A stretch of 64,000 nucleotides of DNA from Paralichthys olivaceus. Lineage: Eukaryota; Chordata; Actinopteri; Pleuronectiformes; Paralichthyidae. The notes under the pieces are model-generated. The model ran no database searches, was not told the DNA's origin, and saw nothing but the letters and a program-made list of their open reading frames with translations. Below, in pieces: positions 11,301 to 22,133 of this stretch (its first letter is position 1; each line of letters starts with the position of its first letter). The translations under genes were made by a program, and so were the position numbers. The stretch is from the NCBI RefSeq assembly GCF_024713975.1, contig NC_091106.1, positions 10,457,001-10,521,000 of the forward strand. Reading direction: 5' to 3'.

Positions 11301-14300
11301 CCAAAGAAAGTATATTTCACGAAATCACAAACCATTGCTTAACTGACTCAGCAAGAAGGTATTTCCACAAACTTGCAACCTTAACATACTTACTGAACAG
11401 ATTTACATGAAACTCTGTGGGAGGATGGGATATGGGTCAAGACTGAAATCACTCAATTTTGGCACAGATATGGACAACAGATTTTTTTCTTAACATTGCA
11501 AAATGTATATTGACATTTTCACCAATTTTCCAATGAATAATTTATGGGTATTCATGAAAAAAGTATGAGGGGGCTGATATCTGAGTTTGAGCAATATGTT
11601 GCAGATCCCAACTAAATAGATATAATGAAGATAAATGTTTCATAAGTGCTACAGTCATTTATGGTTTATGGCTGGACTTATAATAATCTGTTCATAGTAA
11701 TTGATTAACTATTAATAGATACATCTGAACTTATTAACTCTTTTATGGGGGCATCTAACTAGTGATACCATAATTAGATAAAACATTGTTCAGCCATGCA
11801 GGTTCAATGCAAATAGTAATTGTAAAAACACTATTGAGCTGCATTACTGGCACTAACAGAAAAATTCAGAACCTTCAGTCTTAATAAATCCGAGGTTCCA
11901 GCAGAGGTCAGACAAAGACCCGCTGCGTCTCAGCGTCACATTTCAGAGTAAAGAGAACAGAAGAGGTGGAATTTTTTTATTAATTATTATTAACAGCTCT
12001 CTCTTTATCGTGATCATAAATGCTCTGCTGGTTTTTAGCAGCTAATAAATAGCTAATAAATTATCATTTTGGTAGCCTGCTCTACATACAGTTTGCTGGA
12101 AGGACCTTGAAACAGCGTGGCTCATCGGTAATGGGTCGATCAGGATGTTAGTCATAAAGGGGAGCCTGTAATTGCATTCATTATTGAAATGAGTCTGATC
12201 CCAGCAAATTATGCAGAAAAACAACATACATTATCTCACTGAACAGGGGGTAAGAGGAGTCTGTGTGGAGGAAATGTCTGTACTCAACAGTAATTTTCTG
12301 TTTAGCGAGAAGACTCGATTCAACCGTTAGCAGAGACATTTTGAGCAATTAACACCCACCGAGGATGACTTCAGCTCTCCCTCTACTTCTGCCCGACCAC
12401 CTTTGATCACTGGTGTTATTGTTTTGCTGGAATATCTGTACTTTGCCAGACGTTTAAAAAACAACTAGCCTCTGCTTCCTACAATAAATCACACAAAAAT
12501 AAATCCATCTTTTACTGCAGCGCAGCCAAATTCTGCTTTGACGCCCAAAAGACTTGCCTGATTTTAGACAGTTACAGAGGGAAAACAAATCAAATGCATG
12601 TGTCTTGTTCTTTGTTTTTTCTTTTTTTGGCAAGCAAACAAACCTTCATGTCACACTGTTACAATGTGAACAGCAAGATTATTCCATGGGGAGACGGGAC
12701 TGCAGTCAAACCTCTAGCAGTAGCAAGCTGAAGTGTTTCCTCTGGGTCCAGCCGTCAGAGACATGTGCCTCAATACCTTCACTGCGGCAGAAACCTCAGA
12801 ATCCCTGCCATTTGTCAAAGGCTGCTCACACTCTTTCTCTGCACCTCTCCTCTACTTCCTTCCCACCACAGCAAAATATGAACACTGCTGTTGCAACTTC
12901 ATTAGGATACATCAGAGCATCTTTCTGTAAATAGACACATACATCCACAGTATGTATAGTGTTCTTAGCTTCTCTACTGAACTGCCTTAGAAAATGTAAT
13001 CAGTCTTCATATATAGATTGTCCCAAGTGATTTGGATGACAGGCTGTCGAGTATCAAGTTTTAATTTTCAAATTAAATACATTGTCTGACGGGAAAATAG
13101 TGACAGATATGTGATCATTAAAAGTGGCAGTAGGTGTGTAGAAGAAAGTCAATTAAAGTGCAATTTGTTTTTTGGTTAATGTTATTTTTACCACGTTCAA
13201 CAAATGGTCAGCATTTTTTGACTTAATGGATATAATAAAAGCAGGAAGAACTAAGGGAAACTGATGCAACTTGTGATGTGGGTTGCATTTTGTTGCATAT
13301 TCAAGTTCTTTTTCTCACAAACCCCATAAATACAAGAAAACCAACCAAAATGTTCTTGTGTAGCCAAAACCTGATATGGTGTATTCTCCATTGACAGACT
13401 AAAACATTTTCCTTTCTTACAGTAAACATCCTTACGATCTGAAATGGGCATGGTACTTAATTTTAAATCAATTCCACATATACCATAGTAGTGCCATGAA
13501 TTCTCGCTTGTGCAACATATGTGTATTAATCTGCACTGAATAGTAGTCAACAACAAAACTTCTATTCCCTCTCAGTCAAGTAAGTTCTGCACCAAAAAAT
13601 ACTGCAGTGCCCAGCTGTTTTTTAAAAATTGAAAGTGTATATTCTTGTTTTTAAAGATATGCACCTTTATTGATAACAAACAGGCTGGAGGCTGCAGCCA
13701 AATTCAGCAGTAAAGGAATGCTTTGTTGGTTTTGGGCTTTTCTCTGGATTTGCTAGAGATTGAACATCAGCAGCCTTTTACTTTAATTAGAAATAAGGCA
13801 GCGAAAAAATTTGCTTGGAGCTCAACTAAATTAATTAAGATATTTTCTCAGAGTTGTGAGGTTCAGATCTTTGGAGATGAAAAGAAAGATTAAGCAGAAC
13901 ATCTACTGCAGGCATACTGATGTCCAAAAATGTGTAACGTCTCAAATAACTCTTATCGTTGACTGACTCTTTGATATAGAAAAATATATTTTTTAAATGG
14001 CAAAGAACCTGTGACTCTAAACGGTGAATGTGTCAACACTATACATTTAGGTATTTAAATAAACTCCATAATAATGGGGTTATTGCTCCAGTGTCCTCCA
14101 GTCACCTCAGGCTTGGTACTCTTTACCCTAATGTCTTAACCTGGGGCAAATATATATTTAATCACATTAAGGATCCTTTTCAATCCCAACAACCTCTTCT
14201 TACACTTTTCTTTCATGTGCTTCAAACGTGGCAGCTGTTTTATTCCTCTGCTCAGGATGCATGCAGAGACGTCTGCTGAAATAGCCCACAGCCCTCTAAT

Positions 14301-16860
14301 GTTATCTGAGGAGACCACAATCCCCTGAATTCTAGTGTTGGAGTGTGAGAGTCAAGAGTCAGTGAGAAAACAGGAAATTTACATGTATAAAGGGGCTGAG
14401 CCATCTGAGCAATGAGGCAATTACCTTATAACATCTGCTCCTTCAGTCACTGTGGGAGGAGAGACAGAGGAAGCGAGGGGTTAAAAGATAAGAGAGACTC
14501 ACCATTTCTGCTAATGAAGTTCAATATGATCTCTTCCTCAGATTAGAATGGAGCGGCATTTACAACTGAAGGGATGCTTCAGCGTCAGCCGGCTTAAATG
14601 GAATGAGCCTCACAGTTTGCAGCAGATAAAGGTAGAGGAATGGTAATCAAGCTAGAGGTGAGGGGAAAACCATTTAGCTTTGAGCACCTCATTGACTCAG
14701 ATCAAGTATGAAGTACATTTCAAATGGCTTTTCTTTAACTTAAAAAAGAAATAGTTCCTGATTCCTAATTTACTCTACCTGAAGAATTATTAGTATTTGT
14801 TCATAACACAATTTTATTATCATCTGCTTACAATTTCCACAGAGTCTGTGTTTGGAATGCATATTTCATGAACCATTCAGCTTACGGGCTTCACACCTGG
14901 CTTGTGTATTTTCAATGGCCCAGGGAAGTACAGTGTCAAATTTGGTGGGATTTGGACACGTAATACATTCAATATTACTATTGAATAAACAGTAGACCGG
15001 CACTTTGACACTCGTACGTGTTCGCGTCAGTGTGACATGGTTTGCTTAAAGTAATCAGATTAACAAAATGATCTGACAGGAGAGATATTATTTGTCACAG
15101 GCCGCCAGTTTTTGAAGACATGTTAAACTCGGTCCACAGACTGAATTTTTGAAAGATTGAATGAATTATTTATCCAGATCAAACCAAAATCAGCACTACA
15201 TTTCCCTGGGCAACAAACCTGCCAAGTGTGAGGTGGATAAGAAAAATGGTTCCACATACGGACAGACGTGTGTGGCATAGGTAGATAAAAAGTATTTGCA
15301 GTTCTGCAGATAAAACACTTAAGTTTTTTTCTAAAATCTGAAGGTCTCTTGCAGAAAAGAAGAGAAAATTAAATTTGAAAAATGCCATGATTGCGTTTGA
15401 ATTGCAAATCAGCGAGCACAGCTTTGGTGCATGTCAAGGAGAGCAGAAATTCTACACATGATGGAACTTTTTTCATCCTTTAACGACACATTTTTTCAGG
15501 TTTTCTTAGTGGGAATGTGAAAAATAACCTTGTTTGCAAAGAGTAAATGTGTCTAAATATAGACAAATTCTTTCGTATTGCACCAAAGAGAGGGCTGCAC
15601 TGTTCGCACTAATATTTTCTCCCATCTCTCTTCTCGATCATTTTCCCATTTTCATCTACACAAATACTCCCTCGCTTCCCCTCTGGACAAAGATACTGCA
15701 GTTGCTGTTAAATCTGCTGACTGCACTATCACTGGCTTATCAGTGCATCTCTTCCCTCCTGCCACAGCTCCCCGAAAGGCAGCTGAATAAAGATGTGACC
15801 GAACCCTACACATTCATAGTGCTTCAGTGAGGCTCAGTGACAGAGGAGAGGTGCAGAGCAATGGGGGGAAACTCTGAGTGGATCCCTGCGAGGAGGCAAA
15901 CTGCATGCTTCAGTCATCTGCATTAGGACTTTTAATTGGGCTCTGTGTTTTACTGTGCTGCATTGAAAGTAAAAATGAACCCCTGTGATCATGAAATCTG
16001 TCTCAAGTCGAGTAAAGTGAGAGCAATGAAAAAGAGAGGGAGCCCGTGTTTATCCGGGCTCCCTATTAGGCAGCACGGCAGAGGAAGAAGAGATGAGAGG
16101 GAGGAAGGAGTGAAGGAAGGAAGAGGGAGAGAAGGGGCTGAGCTGGGAGTTTTTTTTCTTCATGGTTTTTCTCTCCATACAGCAGTGCACAGGGAACGGG
16201 TCTCTACATGAGCCTGATGTGCACTCCTCATTATGCTAATAGGAGTCCCATGGAGGCTGCTTTTTCGAACGGTGATGCTCCAGGAGTGGATGGAGGAGAG
16301 AAAAGACCCCCAGGAGGAAGAAATAAAAAATAATAATCATAAAAATAACAGGTAAGGTAGCTGTGGTGCAGCCCATCAAAGAAAGAATGGGAATAAGAAT
16401 AATAGAGATGCAGAAGACAGGCTCTGTCCTCTCATCAGCCATATTGCCTTCGCTCCCCAGCTACTACAGGTAATAACTGTCGATCAAAATAAGATATTGA
16501 TCGTAATATACTCCAGCTTCCTACAGTCCAGAGGTCAGGGTAAGACTGTAGACGTGAATTTCTGTGGGAATGTTTGTTTGTGTCTTGGTCCTGTCATACA
16601 CTGGTGACCAGGGTGAACATCGCCTCTTACAGATGATAAAAATAAATTTTATATAAATAGCACCTTTTAAAACACAGTTGCAAGGGTCTTTTTAATTTAC
16701 AAATAAAGGCTCAAAGCAATTTGAAGATCACACAGCATTGGAGAACAAATACAATATTAAACGTAAAGATTAGAAAAGATTAAAAACAAGATAAAAATAC
16801 AATGTTTTAAAATACGTCGGTAAGATCAGAACTCGGGGAAAGCTGATGAAAGTTGAAGGA
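11301..16860. other. Intergenic, no gene seen
   Basis: About 5.5 kb without a supported exon. The frame at 12554-12934 (126 codons) and those at 15534-15830 have no recognisable domains and low-complexity composition. A purine-rich stretch lies at 16080-16140 and a GC-rich hairpin at 16038-16063 (listed separately). Confidence 0.45.
16038..16063. repeat. GC-rich perfect hairpin, 9-bp stem
   Basis: Arms gggagcccg (16038-16046) and cgggctccc (16055-16063) are exact reverse complements around an 8-nt loop. It sits at the start of a purine-rich tract. No flanking features suggest a terminator or known RNA class. Confidence 0.6.
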
Positions 16861-17060
16861 TGATCAGACAGATGGATGGATGGATGGACGTACGCACTTT
16901 ACCTCATTACTGTACTTAAATACATGTTTCATGTATCTGTACTTTACCTAGGTAGATTTATTTTCAGGTTCTTTTACTCCACTACATATAACAGGAAATA
17001 TTTGTACTTTCTTCTCCACTACATTTTTACAATGCATTGTGTTACATGTTCATAGGCCAC
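16861..17060. mobile_element. GGAT microsatellite followed by an interspersed repeat
   Basis: A short (ggat)n run at 16868-16888 is followed by blocks such as ttttactccactacat and cttctccactacattttt. These resemble a very common fish interspersed sequence built around 'tactccactacattt'. Family not named. Confidence 0.4.
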
Positions 17061-17088
17061 CACTGTAACGGAGTGTGTAGAGTCTACA

Positions 17089-17227
17089 CATCCAGTAAAT
17101 GTTTATCTCTGAAAGCCTAATTTTGTGGAGACTATTTTCAGAAACCACCATGTGCACGACAACCAGAATGTGGCACTTTAAATCCATGTCAGTGTGTAGA
17201 GGCACAGTGGAAACAGCCATCAGGGGA
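17089..17227. repeat. Isolated copy of the kinase-array spacer segment
   Basis: These 139 bp match 21420-21558 and 24374-24512, segments inside the spacers of the kinase tandem array, at about 93-94 percent identity with no length change. The similarity stops at 17227. It lies about 2 kb beyond the 3' end of the first kinase, whereas in the array the segment lies about 0.6 kb from the next kinase stop. It may be a remnant of an older array unit or an interspersed repeat captured by the unit. Confidence 0.8.
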
Positions 17228-17694
17228 TGCTAAACTGTGGCCTTAAATGTTAAAATCTTTAAATGTGAGTTTAAAATCTATTAGTTTAGCTTGTCTTTTG
17301 ATTAAGTTTTGTTTATATAAACATTATCTTATCGTATCCTTGTTGTGAATTGTATTCTGATTCACTGTGTTACTATTACTGCTACTGCTAACGTTTACTA
17401 TAAATACATTTTTGTAATCATTTTCTTTTTCTGCTTTTATATTGTAATACGTTTTGTCTGAATAGATATTTTACTGCATCCTTGTGATTTTTATCCACTT
17501 TAATCTGTGTGTTAAAGCTATTATTGTATGTTTTCTTCACGTGTTATTTATATTTTCTTCTTCTTTTTATTTATCATATTTGTAATTGTTTCTTTTTTTA
17601 GCTTCATTTTATCTCATTTCATTGTGAGCTATTTCATTTGTTTTGTCTTATTTTCAGTTCATCAGTCAACTGTAAACCAGTTTAAACTGCACTA

Positions 17695-17746
17695 ACCTGT
17701 ATAAAAAGTCCTTTGCAAATAAAGTTTGATTGACTGACATATCAGA
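17695..17746 (+). mobile_element. LINE/SINE-like 3' tail
   Basis: The segment ending in tttgcaaataaagtttgatt then gactgaca has the look of a retroposon 3' tail that includes its own AATAAA signal, a form frequent in fish genomes. No reverse transcriptase frame precedes it, so only a tail is present. Confidence 0.35.
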
Positions 17747-19020
17747 CCTGGCTTCATTTTTCCAGTCTTCTACTATAACTCCTCTATTTTACCACTAAGT
17801 ATGAGTCTCATATTATTAGTTTAACACTAGTGTGGTTAAAAATCGACCCTAAAAAAAATGATCCAGTGACTGATACAAAATGTGACGTATTCTCTGTCCT
17901 GACATGAAACCCTTTAAGAACATTAGTAGTTAACAGCAGGCTGAGAAATGTTGAGTTTGACAGTTTCCAACAATCCATTATATCATGTTTACAACAGATA
18001 CATAAGAAATGAATTAGTCCAGTGGATGCTGAAATGTTCATTACACCAAACCACTGTTGGAGAAAAACTCATCTGAGAGTTGTTCAGTAGAGGGAATGAA
18101 AATAGAAAGTTTACCCTGAGGGTGATGCTGAAGAAAGGACATAGAATCAAGACAATCACAGAGATTTGTCCTCTTGGAAGCATAAATGTGTTCTGTAAAT
18201 CCCACTCTCTTGTGGAAAAAACAAAGATTTGACCTAAATGTGGTGCCACAGCTTTGCTCTTTAGGTGTCCACTGTAGAAAAGGCTCATCCTTCAGCACAG
18301 TGGTTCTCAACCTATTTGTTTGAAGATGAGTTTAAAATAAATATATCTACTCCTTCATCACAAGTGACAACCTTAGATTTCCTTCTTGGATTATTGGGGT
18401 CGGAGCACCAGTGATGCAAGGACACAGTTGTTCACGTAAACTTTAAGTCTTTTGATGTATTTTTGAAGGACTAAACATGTCAACTTTGTACACGTGTGCG
18501 GTCTGATAAAAAGTCTACATTTACTAGGGTTAGGGTTTGTATGGGACCCATAGTGATTTTAGCAGCAAGAACAGCTACCCACCCATACTAGGATTTTGAA
18601 TGACATTTCACTACTCTGGTTATTGTCATACATTATTTCTACATTGTGTATTATTTGTATTTCTGATTACCCGAGAGACACTGGAATGAATATAAACACT
18701 GACCATGTTAATGCTTATTTACGTAAGCATTAAAATGGTCAGAAAGGGTGTCCTGCGGGCGTGGTCAAGCTACTGATTAGAAGACCGCCACACAGCTAGC
18801 TTACATGTAGCAACAGGGTGATGCTCATGTAAACATCTCTGAGTTGCAGAAAATAAAGCCTGAACCCCCATGTTAACTCATGCACACCTGGAAGTGTTTT
18901 TTGTCTCCGCGGTTGCAACATTTGCACTTTTGAATTATAAACTGGCTCGATTGTGTCCCTGTGTGTGGAGGTCACTCTGACAGATCGTTGAAGTTCGGTT
19001 CAGGTAAAGCTACGTAAAAG
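17747..19020. other. Intergenic, nothing recognised
   Basis: Frames at 17808-18310 on the minus strand are short and lack domains. No exon is supported. Similarity to the kinase repeat unit resumes near 19030. Confidence 0.4.
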
Positions 19021-19185
19021 GTTTTTAGGAAAGTGAGTATTTGTCTCTGGCTGAGCTCCATTCTTTGATTGTTTTTTACCAACTGATTCTAGATAAGGCT
19101 GAGGAATTAAAGGAAGAAACTAAACTGATTTCTTTATCCAGTGGAAAATATGAAACGGTTTCAGTTAGACTTGTACGACACAACT

Positions 19186-20880
19186 TTATTCTCTGTGACA
19201 TAATCCAACACACTTAAAACCGCAAATATTCAAAGAAAAAAAAAATTGGAATTGGAAAACTACATTTGGCTTCTTGTCAGTTTTCCTATTGAATTTAAGA
19301 TGTTTTACAAGAATCTGTCCTTTTCTCTGCAGGTAATTCTTTAGAGGTTTAAAGATAGAAACCACTCCCTTCTGCATTCTGCTGAAAAATTTGGAGATGG
19401 AATGAAATGGTTTCTTCCTGCGAGCTCTATGAATGGCAGTCTTGTGATCCTCACCATCAACAGGTCTGATGGCGGCTGTAGCATCATTGTTTGGAGAAAC
19501 AGAGAAATCATCATCAACATGTACACACATGTAAACACTTGGCTTTGAATTCTCAGCTTCAATGTCGTCAACTTCATCTCTGGAGACCTCTACATCTGCA
19601 TCGTAGTAACCGTCAGAGGTTGCTGCCTCTTCACCATCTTGTTCTTCACTGTAACTTTCCCTGAGTTCATGTTCTCTGCTGATGTTTGTGTCTGAAGAGA
19701 CGGACACTACATTTTCAGTGTTGGAATCTTTATCAGGGTGGTCTTCTCCATCTGAAAGATTGATTGGTTCATCTCCACAACAAGGAGATGGCACATTCAT
19801 GACAGAAAAGGCTGTGCCTGTGTTGGAGTTGGTTTCTTTTTCTTCTTCCGGGTAAGCCATTGTTATGAAACGATGGTTGAGGGCTTCGCTGGGAGTCATT
19901 CTCTGCCCAGCGTTCACATTCAGACAACACTTGATGAAGTCCAAAAATGCCATCCTTTCTTTGTACTCATGATCATCTGGATTTTCTCGCCATCGCATCA
20001 CTGCATCCTCCAAACTCAACAAGTCAGAAGGTAGTTGGATATCAAGTGGCCGGTCACCAGTCACATCCTCATACTCTTCTGGCGTACGTAGTCTCCAGCC
20101 TGCGTCCTGATCTGAGGTGAAATACCTCCAGCTGTGTTTTCCTGCACTTATCAGCTCATCATTTGGCTGGCCCAGCCAGTGCAGAAGAGCTTTCACCCAG
20201 TCGTATTCAGAGGTGTCAGGGAAGAAGTCAATGCCAAAGTACAAATATGCCACGATACAGCCTAATCCCCACATGTCCACCGACTCTGACAAGGGGAGGC
20301 CCAAGACCACTTCTGGAGCCCTGTATGAAAGGGTCTGTACGGTCATTCCAGTCCTCAAATGGCTCAATAGACGAGCCAGTCCAAAGTCAATGAGCTTGAT
20401 CCTGAACGGCTGACTCTTTTGGTTGACCAGCATTATGTTGTCCGGTTTCAAGTCCGTGTGAATCATGCCAGTGTTCTTCAGCGCTTTCAACGCAATCAAT
20501 AACTGCTGGGTCACAAGGCGGATTTCACAGAGACTCCGTGGCATCATATCATTCTCTGTCATCAGGTCAAAAAGGCTCCTGTCCAGCATTTCGAAAACAA
20601 GACAAGACATTCCATGGAAATGGAACTTCTCAATGAATTTCACAATGTTGTGCTGGTCAGGGTTGAGAGCGCTGAGCTTTTCCAACATCGCAAATTCTCT
20701 TTGATTGAACTGGTCGTCATCCAGTTTGTGCATTTTTATAGCCAACAGCTCTTGGGTCCGCAGGTTGACACATCTGGCGACTCGGCCAAAACCTCCTTCT
20801 CCACTTAGGCCCAGTATTTTGTAGCTGGTGGTACCGCTGTGGAGTACTTGAAATGTTCCTGATTCTTCCGCCATTCTCAT
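19186..20880 (-). CDS. HIPK-like Ser/Thr protein kinase, array copy 1
   Basis: Intronless gene of 564 codons for a probable protein kinase of the DYRK/HIPK branch. The kinase domain spans about residues 20-345: glycine loop GEGGFGRV 27-34, ATP lysine K49 in LAIKM, helix-C E62, catalytic loop HTDLKPDN with D143, metal-binding DFG D165, and APE E190 preceded by SYR. HIPK-like features are LVFEML, DLKPDNIMLV, VDMWGLGCI and the C-lobe ending ALNHRF. An acidic Ser-rich linker (about 350-460) follows, then a basic segment (RARRKKPFHSISKFFSR) and a Phe-rich tail. HIPK1-3 are much longer (over 1100 aa) and lack this tail. The Met at residue 3 has the better initiation context (A at -3, G at +4). The TAA stop overlaps an AATAAA. 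Substrates and location are unknown; this is one of three near-identical tandem copies. Confidence 0.9.
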   Translation of the reverse strand: MRMAEESGTFQVLHSGTTSYKILGLSGEGGFGRVARCVNLRTQELLAIKMHKLDDDQFNQREFAMLEKLSALNPDQHNIVKFIEKFHFHGMSCLVFEMLDRSLFDLMTENDMMPRSLCEIRLVTQQLLIALKALKNTGMIHTDLKPDNIMLVNQKSQPFRIKLIDFGLARLLSHLRTGMTVQTLSYRAPEVVLGLPLSESVDMWGLGCIVAYLYFGIDFFPDTSEYDWVKALLHWLGQPNDELISAGKHSWRYFTSDQDAGWRLRTPEEYEDVTGDRPLDIQLPSDLLSLEDAVMRWRENPDDHEYKERMAFLDFIKCCLNVNAGQRMTPSEALNHRFITMAYPEEEKETNSNTGTAFSVMNVPSPCCGDEPINLSDGEDHPDKDSNTENVVSVSSDTNISREHELRESYSEEQDGEEAATSDGYYDADVEVSRDEVDDIEAENSKPSVYMCVHVDDDFSVSPNNDATAAIRPVDGEDHKTAIHRARRKKPFHSISKFFSRMQKGVVSIFKPLKNYLQRKGQILVKHLKFNRKTDKKPNVVFQFQFFFSLNICGFKCVGLCHRE

Positions 20881-22133
20881 TGATGATGTTGCTGCTGTTC
20901 AGAAGATTTTGCAGGAAAATGGTCCAAAAGCTCTTGACTTGTGACTGGCTTTCACAATCCCAAGTCTAATCTGACCACAGCCAACTAACTGATCAGATAA
21001 AGGGTTTCACATCAAAGGCATAAAGAAGTAAAGGAATAAATTAATAGAATGTTCACATTTTGAGTGATGTCATTAGTGACCCCATCATCACCATCAAACT
21101 TAATTAATTACTGCTAGCAATATTACTACTACGAATACTATTATTGTTATTATTATAATAAGATTTGTTTTTATTGCACAAAACACAGTTACAAAGTGTG
21201 CAGCCCTTTACAATTTGTCAGATGCACAGTTTCACATATACAACAACACAATAATGCAAACAACAAAACAAAAACAATACTACAAACATACACTAAGTTG
21301 GCAGTTTACTGGATACACTTGATTTTTTTCTGTGGAATTAAAACAACATATTTTGTCGAATGATTACGTAGAAAAATGTATATGCACCTATGGTATAAAT
21401 GAACTTATATGTTTATGTCCATCCAGTAAATGTTAATCTCCGAAAGGCTTATTTTGTGGAGACTATTTTCAGAAACCACAATGTGCACGACGACCAGAAT
21501 GTGGCACCTTAAATCCATGTCAGTTTGTAGAGGCACAGTGGAAACAGCCATCAGGGGAAAATCCCAAGTCTTATACTCCAATGCAACGGTCTACACTGGA
21601 CAGAAGAAGTAGATGAGCATGAAAAGGAAGCAATCCTGGAGCCCTTCAAGTTCATATTTTGCAACACTGAGGATATGTGGAAATTCTGTGAACAAACAAT
21701 AGACCAAAGAAATTATTTGGCCTATTGTGAATGTCACACGAGTGAGTTTTTGTGTTAGAGAATAAAGGGCTACAGAACATTTGATCATGTTGTGACTTGG
21801 TGTGTTTTTTATGTTTTTCTCATTGATCACTTAATAATTTTATTTGGACTATACTGTAGATATCAAGAGTTAGGGTAGTATTTAGTTGTACTTAGGTGTT
21901 CCAGCAGCACAAGAACATAATTAGCATAGACATAGAACCAAACATGAAATATAGCTGCGTTAAAAGTTTTATCTTAAGAGAATGAGTATTTGTCTCTGGC
22001 TGAGCTCCATTCTTTGATTGAACTGATTCTAGAGACACATGATGGCTGATGAATTCAAGGAAGAAAGTAAACTGATTTCTTTATCCAGTGGAAAAATATG
22101 AAACGGTTTCAGTTAGACTTGTACGACACAACT
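20881..22133. other. Array spacer 1 (5' flank of copy 1, 3' flank of copy 2)
   Basis: This sequence is repeated almost unchanged 2954 bp downstream (23835-25087). On the minus strand it begins with the kinase 5' flank, where a pyrimidine-rich run and AG (cttctgaacag) just before the start could be a splice acceptor for an untranslated exon. Further out it holds AT-rich DNA, the 139-bp segment at 21420-21558, and a 26-bp block at 21570-21595 that reappears inverted at the array edge. The short frames here are not supported as genes. Confidence 0.6.

Noticed and set aside
12554..12934. 126-codon + strand frame
   Set aside because: Composition without domain character, no splice or promoter context, in a region of unique AT-rich DNA.
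20117..20413. 98-codon + strand frames opposite each kinase copy
   Set aside because: Repeated three times only because the kinase is; their conservation is explained by the minus-strand gene.
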